A DNA stretch of 64,000 bases, taken from contig JAFWRQ010000023.1 in assembly GCA_017519865.1 (NCBI GenBank), forward strand, positions 36,259 through 100,258, in the 5' to 3' direction. Below, piece by piece: positions 33,164-42,229 of this stretch; position 1 is the first letter of the stretch; each line of letters opens with the position of its first letter. Under the pieces are notes generated by a model that was given only the letters and a program-made list of their open reading frames with translations, was not told where the DNA came from and did no database searches. This stretch comes from Bacteroidales bacterium (GTDB lineage Bacteria; Bacteroidota; Bacteroidia; Bacteroidales; UBA932). Made by a program: the position numbers and the translations under genes.

Positions 33164-35449
33164 ATGAAGCGAATCATTCCTTTTTCAGCGTTATTGATAC
33201 TGCTCGTCTGCTGCAGTGCTCCCAAGTCTGACATGGACCGCTATATCGACGACCTCATGTCACGTATGACCCTCGAACAGAAGATCGGTCAGCTCAACCT
33301 TCACTCCGCTCCGGGTTTCATCTCCGCCGAGAGGGTGACGGAGGAGGATGAAAACACCAAGATGCTCCGCGAAGGATTGATGGGCGGTATCTATGGCTCC
33401 GGCAATTTCAATGTCCTGAAACGCTCCCAGGAAATCGCCCTGGAAGCCGGTGCCGGCATCCCTCTTATCTTTGGAATGGATGTTATCCACGGGCACGAGA
33501 CCGTGTTTCCCATCCCTCTGGCGATGTCCACATCCTGGAATATCGAAAAGATAGAAAAGGCTGCAAGGATAGCTGCGACTGAAGCGTCGGCATCTGGCAT
33601 AAACTGGGTGTTCAGCCCGATGGTCGACATCTGCCGCGACGCGCGCTGGGGCCGCATCGCCGAAGGTGCGGGAGAGGACCCCTACCTCGGCGGCGAGATA
33701 GCCAAGGCGATCGTGCTGGGTTATCAGGGACACGATGATGTGTTCGACACAGACGAAGTGATGGCCTGCGTCAAGCATTATGCCCTGTACGGTGCGGCTG
33801 AAGGAGGACGCGACTACAATTCTGTGTTCCTTTCGCGCCAGGAGGCGATGAATGGCTTCATGATCCCTTACCGCGAGGCCGCAAAGGCCGGCGCGGGCAG
33901 TTATATGAGCTCTTTCAACGAGTTCGAAGGTATTCCCGCCACGATGAACAAGTGGCTTATGGATGATGTGCTTCGCAAGATGTGGGGCTTCGACGGCTTC
34001 ATCGTCTCCGATGCGACCGCAGTGGTCGAAGAGGTCGCGCACGGCATCGGTGACCTGCAGGAAGTGTCCGCCAGGTCGCTTCAGGCCGGGCTCGACATGG
34101 ATATGAATTCCGACGGCTTCGTCGGAACGCTGAAAAAGTCGCTTGAGGAAGGGCGTATCAAGGAAGCCGACATCGACAGGGCTTGCCGCCGTATCCTTGA
34201 GGCCAAGTACAAGCTCGGACTGTTCGAGGATCCTTTCCGCTATCTGGATGAGGACCGTCGCGTCGCGAGGGTATTCACTCCGGAGAACCGGGCGTTCGCT
34301 AGGGAACTGGCAGGCGAGTGCCAGGTGCTGCTGAAGAACGACGGCGTATTGCCGCTCAAGCCCGGTACGCGTGTAGCAGTGGTCGGCCCCCTGGCCGACA
34401 ATGCATCGGCGATGATGGGCACCTGGGCGATGTCCAGCCGCAGTAACGAGACTGTGACCGTGAGGGAAGGCCTTGCCGAGAGAACACAGACCCTGTACGC
34501 CGAGGGCAGCTGGCTCTTCCGCGACAAGGAGACAGAAGAGAGCGTCCGCTACGGTATGATGAAAGTGTTCAGGCCCAACTTCCAGGCTCCGGGAGTACAC
34601 GAAGTCCCACAGGCGGTAATGATCGCGGAGGCCGTGGCGAAGGCTATGGTTTCCGATGTGGTAGTGGCCTGCGTCGGCGAGATTGCCGAGATGAACGGCG
34701 AGGGCGCGTCGCGCTCCGACGTGTCCATCCCCGACGCGCAGGTCGAGTTGCTCCGCGCGCTTAAGGCCACCGGCAAACCCGTGGTGCTGGTCTTGTTCAC
34801 GGGCCGACCGCTGGTTCTGGTCGATGAGGACAGGGATATGAACGCGATCCTGGACGTGATGGCGCTGGGTACCGAAGGTGGCCGGGCTATTGCGGACGTT
34901 CTCTTCGGCGACGTCAATCCTTCCGGCAAACTTACGAATTCCTACCCGCGAAGCGTAGGCCAGTTGCCGCTCTACTACAACCATAAGAATACCGGCCGCC
35001 CGCACGGGGAGTACGACGCCTACAAGAAGTTCGTTAGTTGCTATATCGACGAAGTCAACGGACCGCTCTATCCTTTCGGATACGGACTCAGCTATACGTC
35101 GTTCGAGTATTCCGAGCCGCACCTGTCGGCTTCGGAGATGCCGATGGCAGGCTCGGTGGACGTGACGGTGAAGGTGAGCAATGTCGGGTCGCGTGACGGC
35201 GACGAGACGGTGCAGCTGTACATCCACGACATCTATGCCACTTCCACCCGTCCGGTCAAGGAACTCCGCGGCTTCAAGAAAGTGCATATCCCGGCCGGAC
35301 AGTCCGTCGACGTGACTTTCACCCTCACCGCTGAGGATCTCAAGTACTACAACCACGAACTGGAGTATGTCTGCGAGCCGGGTGATTTCGACATTATGGT
35401 AGGCCCCAACAGCCGCGACCTGAAGTCCGCCCTTTTAACGGTGAAATAA
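33164..35449 (+). CDS. Glycoside hydrolase family 3 enzyme (BglX-like), copy 2
   Basis: 761 aa. Lipoprotein signal (LLILLVCCSAPKSD), so membrane-attached. It follows the BglX periplasmic beta-glucosidase plan: LMSRMTLEQKIGQLNL, GMDVIHGHETVFPIPLA, SPMVDICRDARWGRIAEGAG, CVKHYALYGAAEGGRDYN, and the likely nucleophile Asp in GFIVSDATAV. The second domain (ECQVLLKNDGVLPLKPG) and Fn3-like domain (LYPFGYGLSYTSFEYS) are complete. The usual Trp/Tyr after the nucleophile is Ala here, which may affect the -1 subsite. It has its own promoter and is not in an operon with the other GH3 genes. Confidence 0.93.
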   Translation: MKRIIPFSALLILLVCCSAPKSDMDRYIDDLMSRMTLEQKIGQLNLHSAPGFISAERVTEEDENTKMLREGLMGGIYGSGNFNVLKRSQEIALEAGAGIPLIFGMDVIHGHETVFPIPLAMSTSWNIEKIEKAARIAATEASASGINWVFSPMVDICRDARWGRIAEGAGEDPYLGGEIAKAIVLGYQGHDDVFDTDEVMACVKHYALYGAAEGGRDYNSVFLSRQEAMNGFMIPYREAAKAGAGSYMSSFNEFEGIPATMNKWLMDDVLRKMWGFDGFIVSDATAVVEEVAHGIGDLQEVSARSLQAGLDMDMNSDGFVGTLKKSLEEGRIKEADIDRACRRILEAKYKLGLFEDPFRYLDEDRRVARVFTPENRAFARELAGECQVLLKNDGVLPLKPGTRVAVVGPLADNASAMMGTWAMSSRSNETVTVREGLAERTQTLYAEGSWLFRDKETEESVRYGMMKVFRPNFQAPGVHEVPQAVMIAEAVAKAMVSDVVVACVGEIAEMNGEGASRSDVSIPDAQVELLRALKATGKPVVLVLFTGRPLVLVDEDRDMNAILDVMALGTEGGRAIADVLFGDVNPSGKLTNSYPRSVGQLPLYYNHKNTGRPHGEYDAYKKFVSCYIDEVNGPLYPFGYGLSYTSFEYSEPHLSASEMPMAGSVDVTVKVSNVGSRDGDETVQLYIHDIYATSTRPVKELRGFKKVHIPAGQSVDVTFTLTAEDLKYYNHELEYVCEPGDFDIMVGPNSRDLKSALLTVK

Positions 35450-35486
35450 AACTACTAATTTTTTTAGGAGTTCCCGGAATTATGCA

Positions 35487-35494
35487 TATCTTTG
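35487..35494 (+). promoter_or_regulatory. -7 element TATCTTTG for the TPR gene
   Basis: Matches TAnnTTTG, 10 bases before the first ATG at 35505. Confidence 0.65.
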
Positions 35495-35504
35495 TGGAAA
35501 TGAT

Positions 35505-36743
35505 ATGCATATGAGTCCCCGTAGATACATCCTTGCAGCCCTGCTGTCGGTGCTGTGCCTGGCGGCGCCGGCGCAGAGCCGCCGCGATATCGCGGCGCTC
35601 GACAGCCTCGTGGCTGTCTCGGACAGCGCCGCCGCGCGCGGCCTCGTCCTGCGCAAGGCCACGCTCCTCAAGCGCATGTACTGCTTCGACGAGGCCGCCG
35701 AAGCGCTCTCCTCGCTGCTCAGACCGGGCTCGATGGACACTGAGGTGCTGGGCGAATTGGCCGACTGCCATTATCAGGCTGGGCGGTCGCCCGAAGCGAT
35801 GCTGTTGTATATGCAGCTCACCCAGCTGCATCCCGAGGATCTCGGCAACCAGGTGCGTTTCCTGTCGCTGCTGAACAGGGCCGGAGCATTGTCGGACGTC
35901 GTCGCGCGCGGACGGGAAGTCCTGCAGCGCGACACCCTCATACCGGTCTTGACGCTGGTCGGAGATGCCTTCAACAAGATGGAGCAGCCCGATTCGGCGA
36001 TGCACTATTACGGTGCAGCGCTCCACCGCCGGCCCCGCAACGCCTCTGTCGTCAGCAAGATGTCCAACATACTGCTGGAGCGCAAGGACTACGACGGGGC
36101 GCTGTCCCTGGCGGAGAACTATCTTGCATTGGACTCCCTCAATATCGACATACTGCGCATACAGGGACTCGCATACTATCTGAAAGAGAACTGGATGCTG
36201 TCCGCCGATGCATTCGAACTGGCCGTGGAGCTCGGGGACGACACTTATGCCCCGCATTACTATCTGGCCAAGGATTATTCCGGTCTCCATATGTTCCGGG
36301 AGGCCGACGAGCATTTCATGCGCGCTTGGCAGCTTGATTCCACGAGGGCGTCACTGGCGCTGGAGATAGCGGTGAACAGGACCAACGGTATCGCAGCGTA
36401 TCGGACCGGGGTGGTTCCCTGGTTCGAGAAGGCGCTGAAGATGATGGAACCGGACTCTACACTCATGTCGTCGATTTACCAGAATTATGCGACGGCGGAG
36501 TACACCAGGATGGACTGGGACAAGGCCATCAGCTTGTACCAGAAGGCCTACGAATATAATCAGAAAAACATCTCCGCCCTTTCCACCATCGGCTACTGCT
36601 ACGAGCAGAAGAAGGACTACAGGCACGCCGTGGAGTATTACGAACGCTATCTTAAGGTCGGTCGCCCCGGCACCCGCGCCTATCAGTTCGTCGAGGAGTC
36701 CCTCCGCTTCGTCCGCGCCGAACGCTTCATGGAAGATCCTTAG
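35505..36743 (+). CDS. Secreted TPR-repeat protein
   Basis: 412 aa. Signal peptide (YILAALLSVLCLAAPAQS), then about ten helical repeats of the TPR type, for example VLGELADCHYQAGRSPEAML, VGDAFNKMEQPDSAMHYYGA and ALSTIGYCYEQKKDYRHAVE. It is probably a periplasmic scaffold that holds partner proteins. No catalytic domain. A second start at 35511 is equally possible. A bidirectional terminator separates it from tRNA-Ser. Confidence 0.8.
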   Translation: MHMSPRRYILAALLSVLCLAAPAQSRRDIAALDSLVAVSDSAAARGLVLRKATLLKRMYCFDEAAEALSSLLRPGSMDTEVLGELADCHYQAGRSPEAMLLYMQLTQLHPEDLGNQVRFLSLLNRAGALSDVVARGREVLQRDTLIPVLTLVGDAFNKMEQPDSAMHYYGAALHRRPRNASVVSKMSNILLERKDYDGALSLAENYLALDSLNIDILRIQGLAYYLKENWMLSADAFELAVELGDDTYAPHYYLAKDYSGLHMFREADEHFMRAWQLDSTRASLALEIAVNRTNGIAAYRTGVVPWFEKALKMMEPDSTLMSSIYQNYATAEYTRMDWDKAISLYQKAYEYNQKNISALSTIGYCYEQKKDYRHAVEYYERYLKVGRPGTRAYQFVEESLRFVRAERFMEDP

Positions 36744-36754
36744 TTCCGGACAAA

Positions 36755-36786
36755 AAAAGCACCGCAGTGAGAACTGCGGTGCTTTT
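36755..36786. terminator. Bidirectional intrinsic terminator
   Basis: AAAAGCACCGCAGT pairs perfectly with ACTGCGGTGCTTTT around a GAGA loop. It has T runs on both strands, so it can end both the TPR gene (+) and tRNA-Ser (-). Confidence 0.92.
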
Positions 36787-36794
36787 CCCGTTTG

Positions 36795-36883
36795 CGGAAG
36801 AAGGGGGATTCGAACCCCCGATACCCCGTGAAGGGTATACCGGTTTTCGAGACCAGCGCCTTCAGCCACTCGGCCATCCTTCC
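36795..36883 (-). tRNA. tRNA-Ser(CGA)
   Basis: On the reverse strand the sequence folds as a tRNA with a long variable arm: acceptor GGAAGGA/TTCTTCC, D arm GGCCGAGTGGCTGAAGGC, anticodon loop CTCGAAA (anticodon CGA), variable arm with TACCC/GGGTA, and T arm GGGGGTTCGAATCCCCC. The CCA end is not encoded. It reads UCG serine codons. Confidence 0.95.
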
Positions 36884-36894
36884 TTTTGGGACTG

Positions 36895-36902
36895 CAAAGA
36901 TA
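36895..36902 (-). promoter_or_regulatory. -7 element TATCTTTG for tRNA-Ser
   Basis: Reverse-strand match to TAnnTTTG, 11 bases before the mature 5' end of the tRNA. Confidence 0.65.
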
Positions 36903-36927
36903 TATAAAAAAAACAAACAAACCAAAA

Positions 36928-36961
36928 CCAGCTCCGGGAGGGGAAATGCTTCCGGAGCTGG
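36928..36961 (-). terminator. Terminator after the third GH3 gene
   Basis: CCAGCTCCGG and CCGGAGCTGG form a 10-base stem; on the reverse strand it is followed by TTTTGGTTTGTTTG. Confidence 0.75.
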
Positions 36962-36971
36962 GTAACTGGCG

Positions 36972-39227
36972 CTATTTCAGGTCGAAAGAGACCGTGCCGC
37001 GGATGTCCGAGGAGGAGGATCCGACTAGGACGTCGAAGCGGCCGGGTTCCGCGACCCATTCGTGCTTGGCGGCATCGAAGAAGCTGAGGGCGGAGCGGTC
37101 GAGTTCGACCGAGACAGTCTTGGTCTCGCCGGGCTCCAGCCAGACTTTCGAGAAACCCTTGAGCTCCTTGACCGGACGGTCGACGGAGGCCTCGGGGTCC
37201 GAGACGTAGAACTGGACGACCTCGGCGCCGGCTACGGAGCCGGAGTTGGTCACGGGCACGGAGACCGTGACGGTGCCGGAGGCGGTCACCGAAGTTTTCG
37301 ATACCTTAGGCTCGCCGTAAGCGAACGTAGTGTAGCTCAAGCCGTGGCCGAAGGGGAAGAGCGGGGCTATCTTCTGCGAGTCGAACCAGCGGTAGCCTAC
37401 GTAGAGGCCTTCGGAGTATTCCTCGTGCATGATGGGCATTCCTGCCATAGTCTTTCCGGCAGGGACGCCGGGATACTGGACCTCGGAACGGAGAGGGCCG
37501 TCCCCGAGGGCGACGGGGAAGGTGAACGGCAGTTTGCCCGAAGGGTTCACTGCGCCGCTCAGCACGTCGGCCAGGGAGTGGCCGGCCTCGCTGCCGAGAT
37601 ACCAGTCCTGGACGACTGCGGGGACGCGGTCTATCCAGGGCATCGCGACGGCGTTGCCGGAGATGTTGACCACGACCAGTTTAGGGTTGGCGGCTGCGAG
37701 CGCTTCGATGACAGCGTCCTGTCCGTACGGCAGGCCGTACTCCAGGCGGTCATTGCTCTCTGCATCCTGGTGGGGGCTCTTGTTGAGGCCGCCGATGTAG
37801 ATGACGATGTCGGCCGTGCGGGCAGCGGCCACAGCATCGGCGATGAGCTGCTCGTAGGAGCGGGAGTCGCTGAGGTCCTGGCCGGTGGTGACTCCGTTGT
37901 AGGCGCCGCTGGCGTCGCCGATGTAGCCGCGTTCATAGATGACTTCCGCATCCGGGAATGCCTCCCTGATGCCGTCCAGGGGCGAGATCTCGTGCTGTGC
38001 CTTCAGCGAGGACGAGCCTCCGCCGACGGTCATCATCTTGACGGCGTTCTCGCCGGTCACGAGTATGCGCTTCGCGCCCTTGACCGGCAGCAGGCCGCCG
38101 TCATTCTTCAGCAGCACGATGCCCTCGGCGCCTATCTTGCGGGCGGCGGCATAATGCTCCGGCGAGGTGAACTTGCCGGTCTTGTGCTCGGGATTCATGC
38201 TGGTGCGGAAGATCAGGCGGAGGATCCTGCGGGCCTTGGCGTCCAGTTCTTCGGTTCCGGCACGTCCGTCGGCTATGCGCTCTAGGTACGGGTCGGCGAG
38301 GAAGTAGGAATCGTATGCATTGGTCTTGCCCATCGTGAGCCCGTCGGTCCAGGAGCCGAACTCCATGTCGAGGCCGTTGGTGATGGCCTGGTCCGTATCA
38401 TGTACTCCGCCCCAGTCACTGATCACGACACCGTCGAAGCCCCATTCACCCTTGAGGATGTCGTTGAGAAGGTACTGGTTGTGACAGTTCCACTGGCCCT
38501 TGTAGAGGTTGTAGGAGCCCATGATCGCCCACGCTCCGCCTTCCTGCACGGCAGCTTTGAAGGCCGGCAGGTAGATCTCGTACAGGGAGCGGTCGTCGAT
38601 TGCCACGTCGGTGGTGAAACGGTTGGTCTCCTGGTTGTTGAGGGCATAGTGCTTCACGCACGCTGCGACATTGTTGCGCTGGACGCCCTGGACGTAGGGA
38701 ACCACCATCCGCGATGAGAGGAAGGGATCCTCGCCCATATACTCGAAGTTGCGTCCGTTCAGGGGAGAACGATAGATATTGACTCCGGGGCCGAGGAGGA
38801 CATCCTTCTTGCGGTAGCGTGCCTCTTCGCCGATGCTGATGCCGTATAGTTCAGCGAGCGAAGGGTCCCAGGAGGCTGCAAGGGCGGTAAGGGCGGGGAA
38901 GGCCGTGCAGGAGTCGCTGGTCCAGCCAGCCTGCTCCCACTCATCCCAGAGCACTTCCGTGCGGATGCCGTGGGGGCCGTCGGTACACCAAACCTCAGGG
39001 ATACCGAGGCGCGGAACTCCCGGCGAACTGAACTTTGACTGGGCGTGGGTCATTGCCACCTTTTCGCGGGTGGTCATGCGCGCAAGCGCGTCTTCCACCC
39101 TCTCCTCGACAGTCTTGGAAGGGTCGAGATATGCGGGGACGGCTTCAGATGTGTTTTGGGAAGGCCTCTGGCCGCATGCAACGGCTGCCAGCAGGACCGC
39201 TGCGCCGAATAAACGTACGAGTTTCAT
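36972..39227 (-). CDS. Glycoside hydrolase family 3 enzyme, copy 3
   Basis: 751 aa. Lipoprotein signal (LFGAAVLLAAVACGQRPS). GH3 barrel: LARMTTREKVAMTHAQ, CTDGPHGIRTEVLWDEW, CVKHYALNNQETNRF, and the likely nucleophile Asp in GVVISDWGGV. Second domain: EGIVLLKNDGGLLPVKGAKR and a glycine-rich TVGGGSSSLKAQHEISPLDG; Fn3-like domain: LFPFGHGLSYTTFAYG. The GPHGIR type N-terminus groups it with GH3 enzymes of the BglB kind rather than BglX. Independent of the other two GH3 genes in orientation; a terminator follows and no -7 consensus was found before it. Confidence 0.93.
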   Translation of the reverse strand: MKLVRLFGAAVLLAAVACGQRPSQNTSEAVPAYLDPSKTVEERVEDALARMTTREKVAMTHAQSKFSSPGVPRLGIPEVWCTDGPHGIRTEVLWDEWEQAGWTSDSCTAFPALTALAASWDPSLAELYGISIGEEARYRKKDVLLGPGVNIYRSPLNGRNFEYMGEDPFLSSRMVVPYVQGVQRNNVAACVKHYALNNQETNRFTTDVAIDDRSLYEIYLPAFKAAVQEGGAWAIMGSYNLYKGQWNCHNQYLLNDILKGEWGFDGVVISDWGGVHDTDQAITNGLDMEFGSWTDGLTMGKTNAYDSYFLADPYLERIADGRAGTEELDAKARRILRLIFRTSMNPEHKTGKFTSPEHYAAARKIGAEGIVLLKNDGGLLPVKGAKRILVTGENAVKMMTVGGGSSSLKAQHEISPLDGIREAFPDAEVIYERGYIGDASGAYNGVTTGQDLSDSRSYEQLIADAVAAARTADIVIYIGGLNKSPHQDAESNDRLEYGLPYGQDAVIEALAAANPKLVVVNISGNAVAMPWIDRVPAVVQDWYLGSEAGHSLADVLSGAVNPSGKLPFTFPVALGDGPLRSEVQYPGVPAGKTMAGMPIMHEEYSEGLYVGYRWFDSQKIAPLFPFGHGLSYTTFAYGEPKVSKTSVTASGTVTVSVPVTNSGSVAGAEVVQFYVSDPEASVDRPVKELKGFSKVWLEPGETKTVSVELDRSALSFFDAAKHEWVAEPGRFDVLVGSSSSDIRGTVSFDLK

Positions 39228-39234
39228 AGTGATT

Positions 39235-42117
39235 TTATTTATAAATGTCTTTCTTTTCGAGTTCCACGATCGTTCCGTAGCGGGCTATTTCGTCCATGGG
39301 CAGCATCTTGCGGTCGCCGACTATGATCCAGACGACGGGTGCGGGAAGCACGTTCTTATCGTAGTATGCCCGCAGCGTACCTGCGTCTACGGACGGAAGT
39401 CCGGCCAGTATTTCGACATCGGGATCGGCTTTGTAGCCCCGCCTTTCCAATTCGGAAACCGTCGAAGGAAGTTCCCTGAATGTGGGATAACTGTTGTTCG
39501 CCTTTGCGCGGATGGAGTGCAAGGCTGACTCCAGGCCGTTCTCCTTGAGAGGGAGAGTGTGGATCAGGGAGTCTACCAGCTGTATGGCAGACAGGGACTT
39601 ATCGGCCTGCGTGCCAAGCGAGGTGATGAATAGCGCCGGGTCATTAGGGTAGGCAGGAGACGGGGCGTTAGTCAGGCCTGAAGCGCTATAAGCCATGGCG
39701 CGGAACTCGCGCACCTCTTGGAACATCAGGGAGAACATGCCTCCGCCGAAATACTCGCCCAGAACGCTCAAGGCAGCCTTGTCGGCGGCCGAAACGGGCT
39801 TGTCAAAGGTTTGATAAGTGACTATCTGGGCCTGGCGCGAGCCGGGAAGGTCATAGAAGAATACGGTCGGACTGTCATATCGGAGATTGTTAATCCTGGC
39901 CCAGTCCTCGTAGACGGCAGCCCGGCCCAGGTCGATCCTGCGCGCAAGCGCGCGTGCGACCTCGCCGGCCGGCTTCCTTCCCGAATACAGCACGGTGTAA
40001 CAGTGATTCATCAGGTCGGAGAAGGCGTTCATCAAGCCTTCTGTCCCGATGGCCTTGAGTTCCTTCTTGTCCAGTTGGGTCAGATATGAGGAATTGGCCC
40101 CGTAGTATACCTTCTGCTGCATGGCGGACATTATGTTGGAGGTCCCGCCGGTGAAGAAGGTCTGTTTCTCAAGGTCGATGCCGGTGAGCAGTTCCTTGAA
40201 ACTATCCTTGTCGGCCTTGGCGTGGTCGATGAAATGCCTGAGAAGCTTGAGCGACTCGTCCAACCTGTCTTCGAAGCCGCTGATGGTCAGGTCAAAGTTA
40301 TGGTTCCCGGAACTGACGAAGAAAGTCGTCCCCAGTGCCTGCCACGCCTTGCTGAGTTGCTGAACTGAGAGGGAGTCGGTGCCGATGGTGTTCAGGAACG
40401 AGGCGACGTGTGTGACCTTGGGATCCTCCTGGCTTCCCTTCGTTACCCTGATGGTCAGGTTGAACAGGTCATTGACGGGATTCTCCTTATAGTAAAGCCT
40501 GACATTGGGAGTAACATCGACGCGCTCGACATCCCTGTCGATGTCCACGAGGCGTGGTGCCACGTCGCGCACCGGCATCGCTTCGAGACGCTTCGCGTAC
40601 TCGGAGCTCTCGCCGGCGTGCTTGGGCACCACCGGCTCGAGATCGGGTTTGGCGATATTGTCCTTGGGATATGTACCCATGACCTTCTCGAAGCGTATGT
40701 ATTTGTCCGTGAAATACTTGTTGGCCACGCGGACGATGTCGTCGCGAGTGGTTGAACGGATGGCGTCGACCTGGGCGAGGTATTCGTCCCAGCTCCGACC
40801 CTGGCTCATCACCGATACCATCTGTTCGGAACGGCCGGCGATGGTCTCGAGCATCTCCTCGGCATTGCGTGCCGCCTCGAATTTCAGGGCCTCGACTTCA
40901 CGCTCGGAGAATTCGCCCCGCTTGATCTTCTCGATCTGCTCCCAGCATAGTTTTTCTGCCTTGGGAAGCGAACCGAACGGAAGGTTGGGAACGACGGCGA
41001 AGCCGACAATTCCCATCTCGTTGAACATAGGCAGGCGCAGGGCTCCTCCCAGGAGCATCTTGTGTCCCGTGGTAAGCGAGTCCAGCAGGCCGGAGGAGAA
41101 GCTGTTGGTCAGCAGCCCCGTCGCAAGGTCGAGGGCAGGGGCGTCCGCATCCTTGTCGGTCGGCCCGTTGAAGGCATAGACGGAGATTTTGACGAGAGGG
41201 ATCTCGGCCTTGATCTTGACGTTCCGGACGCCCGTGAAGGGAGCGACTTCCACCGGAGCCTTCTCGGGCTTCTCGCCGCGACGGATGCGCCCGAAGGTGC
41301 GCTCCAGCAGCGGCCCGAGCCCCTCCGTATCGATATCACCGCTGAGGATCAGGCCCATGTTGCAGCCGACGTAATACTTGTCGAAGAATGCCATCATCTC
41401 TCCCAGTCGGGGATTCTTGAGGTTCTCGGTGCTTCCTATGACCTGGTAGGAATAGGGGTTGCTGCCGCTGAACTCCTTGATTATCTCGAAGAGGGGAGCC
41501 TGCATGGTGTTGTCCGCCCCGCGGTTCTTCTCTTCGTACACCGTCTCGAGCTCGCCCTGGAAAAGGCGGAACACCGGGTTCATCATGCGGTGGCTGTTGA
41601 GTTCTGCCCACTGCTCGATATACTGGGGAGAGAAAGTATTGTAATAGTAGGTGTAGTCGTAGGAGGTGCCGGCGTTGAGGCCCGTGCCGCCGAAGCGTGC
41701 GATGAGCCTGTCGAACTCGTTGGGGATGGCGTATTCGGCGGCCTTCTGGCTCAGGCGGCCGATTTCTTTCTGGACGGCTTTGCGCTCGGCGTCGTCAGTG
41801 AGGGTGGCGAGACGGTCATAGCACACCGCGATGGAGTCGAGCCAGACCTTTTCAGCGGCGTAGTCGACGGTACCGAGTTCTTCGGTGCCCTTGAAGAGCA
41901 GATGCTCCAGATAATGGGCCAGGCCGGTGTCAGGGCTGTCCTTGCCGCCGGCCTTGACGACCACGGCTCCGTAAACTATTGGTTGTGAACTGTCTCGGTT
42001 GATCCAGACCTGCATGCCGTTGGACAGTTCGAACTGACGTACTTCCAGGGGATTGTTTTGTGCATTCGCAGCGAGGGCCATCAGCGCTCCCGCGAAAAGA
42101 AGTAAGATTCGTTTCAT
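39235..42117 (-). CDS. M16 family zinc metallopeptidase
   Basis: 960 aa, with a signal peptide (MKRILLLFAGALMALAANAQ), so secreted to the periplasm. The inverted zinc motif HxxEH is in DTGLAHYLEHLLFKGTEE, and the distal Glu is expected in FQGELETVYEEKNRG. Two tandem pitrilysin halves form one chain, with the second half inactive as usual. These enzymes degrade small unfolded peptides within a closed chamber. The start at 42117 is chosen because the signal peptide begins there; a longer start would overlap the promoter. Confidence 0.9.
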   Translation of the reverse strand: MKRILLLFAGALMALAANAQNNPLEVRQFELSNGMQVWINRDSSQPIVYGAVVVKAGGKDSPDTGLAHYLEHLLFKGTEELGTVDYAAEKVWLDSIAVCYDRLATLTDDAERKAVQKEIGRLSQKAAEYAIPNEFDRLIARFGGTGLNAGTSYDYTYYYNTFSPQYIEQWAELNSHRMMNPVFRLFQGELETVYEEKNRGADNTMQAPLFEIIKEFSGSNPYSYQVIGSTENLKNPRLGEMMAFFDKYYVGCNMGLILSGDIDTEGLGPLLERTFGRIRRGEKPEKAPVEVAPFTGVRNVKIKAEIPLVKISVYAFNGPTDKDADAPALDLATGLLTNSFSSGLLDSLTTGHKMLLGGALRLPMFNEMGIVGFAVVPNLPFGSLPKAEKLCWEQIEKIKRGEFSEREVEALKFEAARNAEEMLETIAGRSEQMVSVMSQGRSWDEYLAQVDAIRSTTRDDIVRVANKYFTDKYIRFEKVMGTYPKDNIAKPDLEPVVPKHAGESSEYAKRLEAMPVRDVAPRLVDIDRDVERVDVTPNVRLYYKENPVNDLFNLTIRVTKGSQEDPKVTHVASFLNTIGTDSLSVQQLSKAWQALGTTFFVSSGNHNFDLTISGFEDRLDESLKLLRHFIDHAKADKDSFKELLTGIDLEKQTFFTGGTSNIMSAMQQKVYYGANSSYLTQLDKKELKAIGTEGLMNAFSDLMNHCYTVLYSGRKPAGEVARALARRIDLGRAAVYEDWARINNLRYDSPTVFFYDLPGSRQAQIVTYQTFDKPVSAADKAALSVLGEYFGGGMFSLMFQEVREFRAMAYSASGLTNAPSPAYPNDPALFITSLGTQADKSLSAIQLVDSLIHTLPLKENGLESALHSIRAKANNSYPTFRELPSTVSELERRGYKADPDVEILAGLPSVDAGTLRAYYDKNVLPAPVVWIIVGDRKMLPMDEIARYGTIVELEKKDIYK

Positions 42118-42121
42118 ACGG

Positions 42122-42129
42122 TAAAGATA
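42122..42129 (-). promoter_or_regulatory. -7-like element TATCTTTA for the M16 peptidase gene
   Basis: One base off TAnnTTTG on the reverse strand, ending 4 bases before the ATG, so the message would be nearly leaderless. Confidence 0.5.
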
Positions 42130-42170
42130 GGCATTTCTTCCGTCAAAGCATAAAAGATGATAAAATGAGA

Positions 42171-42202
42171 TTTGTTTTGGATAAGGAATCATTGTATTTT
42201 TG
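42171..42202 (+). promoter_or_regulatory. Full Bacteroidota promoter for the GH97 gene
   Basis: TTTG at 42171-42174 is followed 20 bases later by TATTTTTG (42195-42202), matching the TTTG-N19-21-TAnnTTTG consensus. The ATG lies 27 bases downstream. Confidence 0.75.
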
Positions 42203-42229
42203 CGGGTAACACTTTAATAACCTTTTATC

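Noticed and set aside
33260-35356. 698-codon open frame opposite the second GH3 gene
   Set aside because: Shadow of a strongly coding gene; the translation is low in recognisable motifs and the + strand gene is complete.
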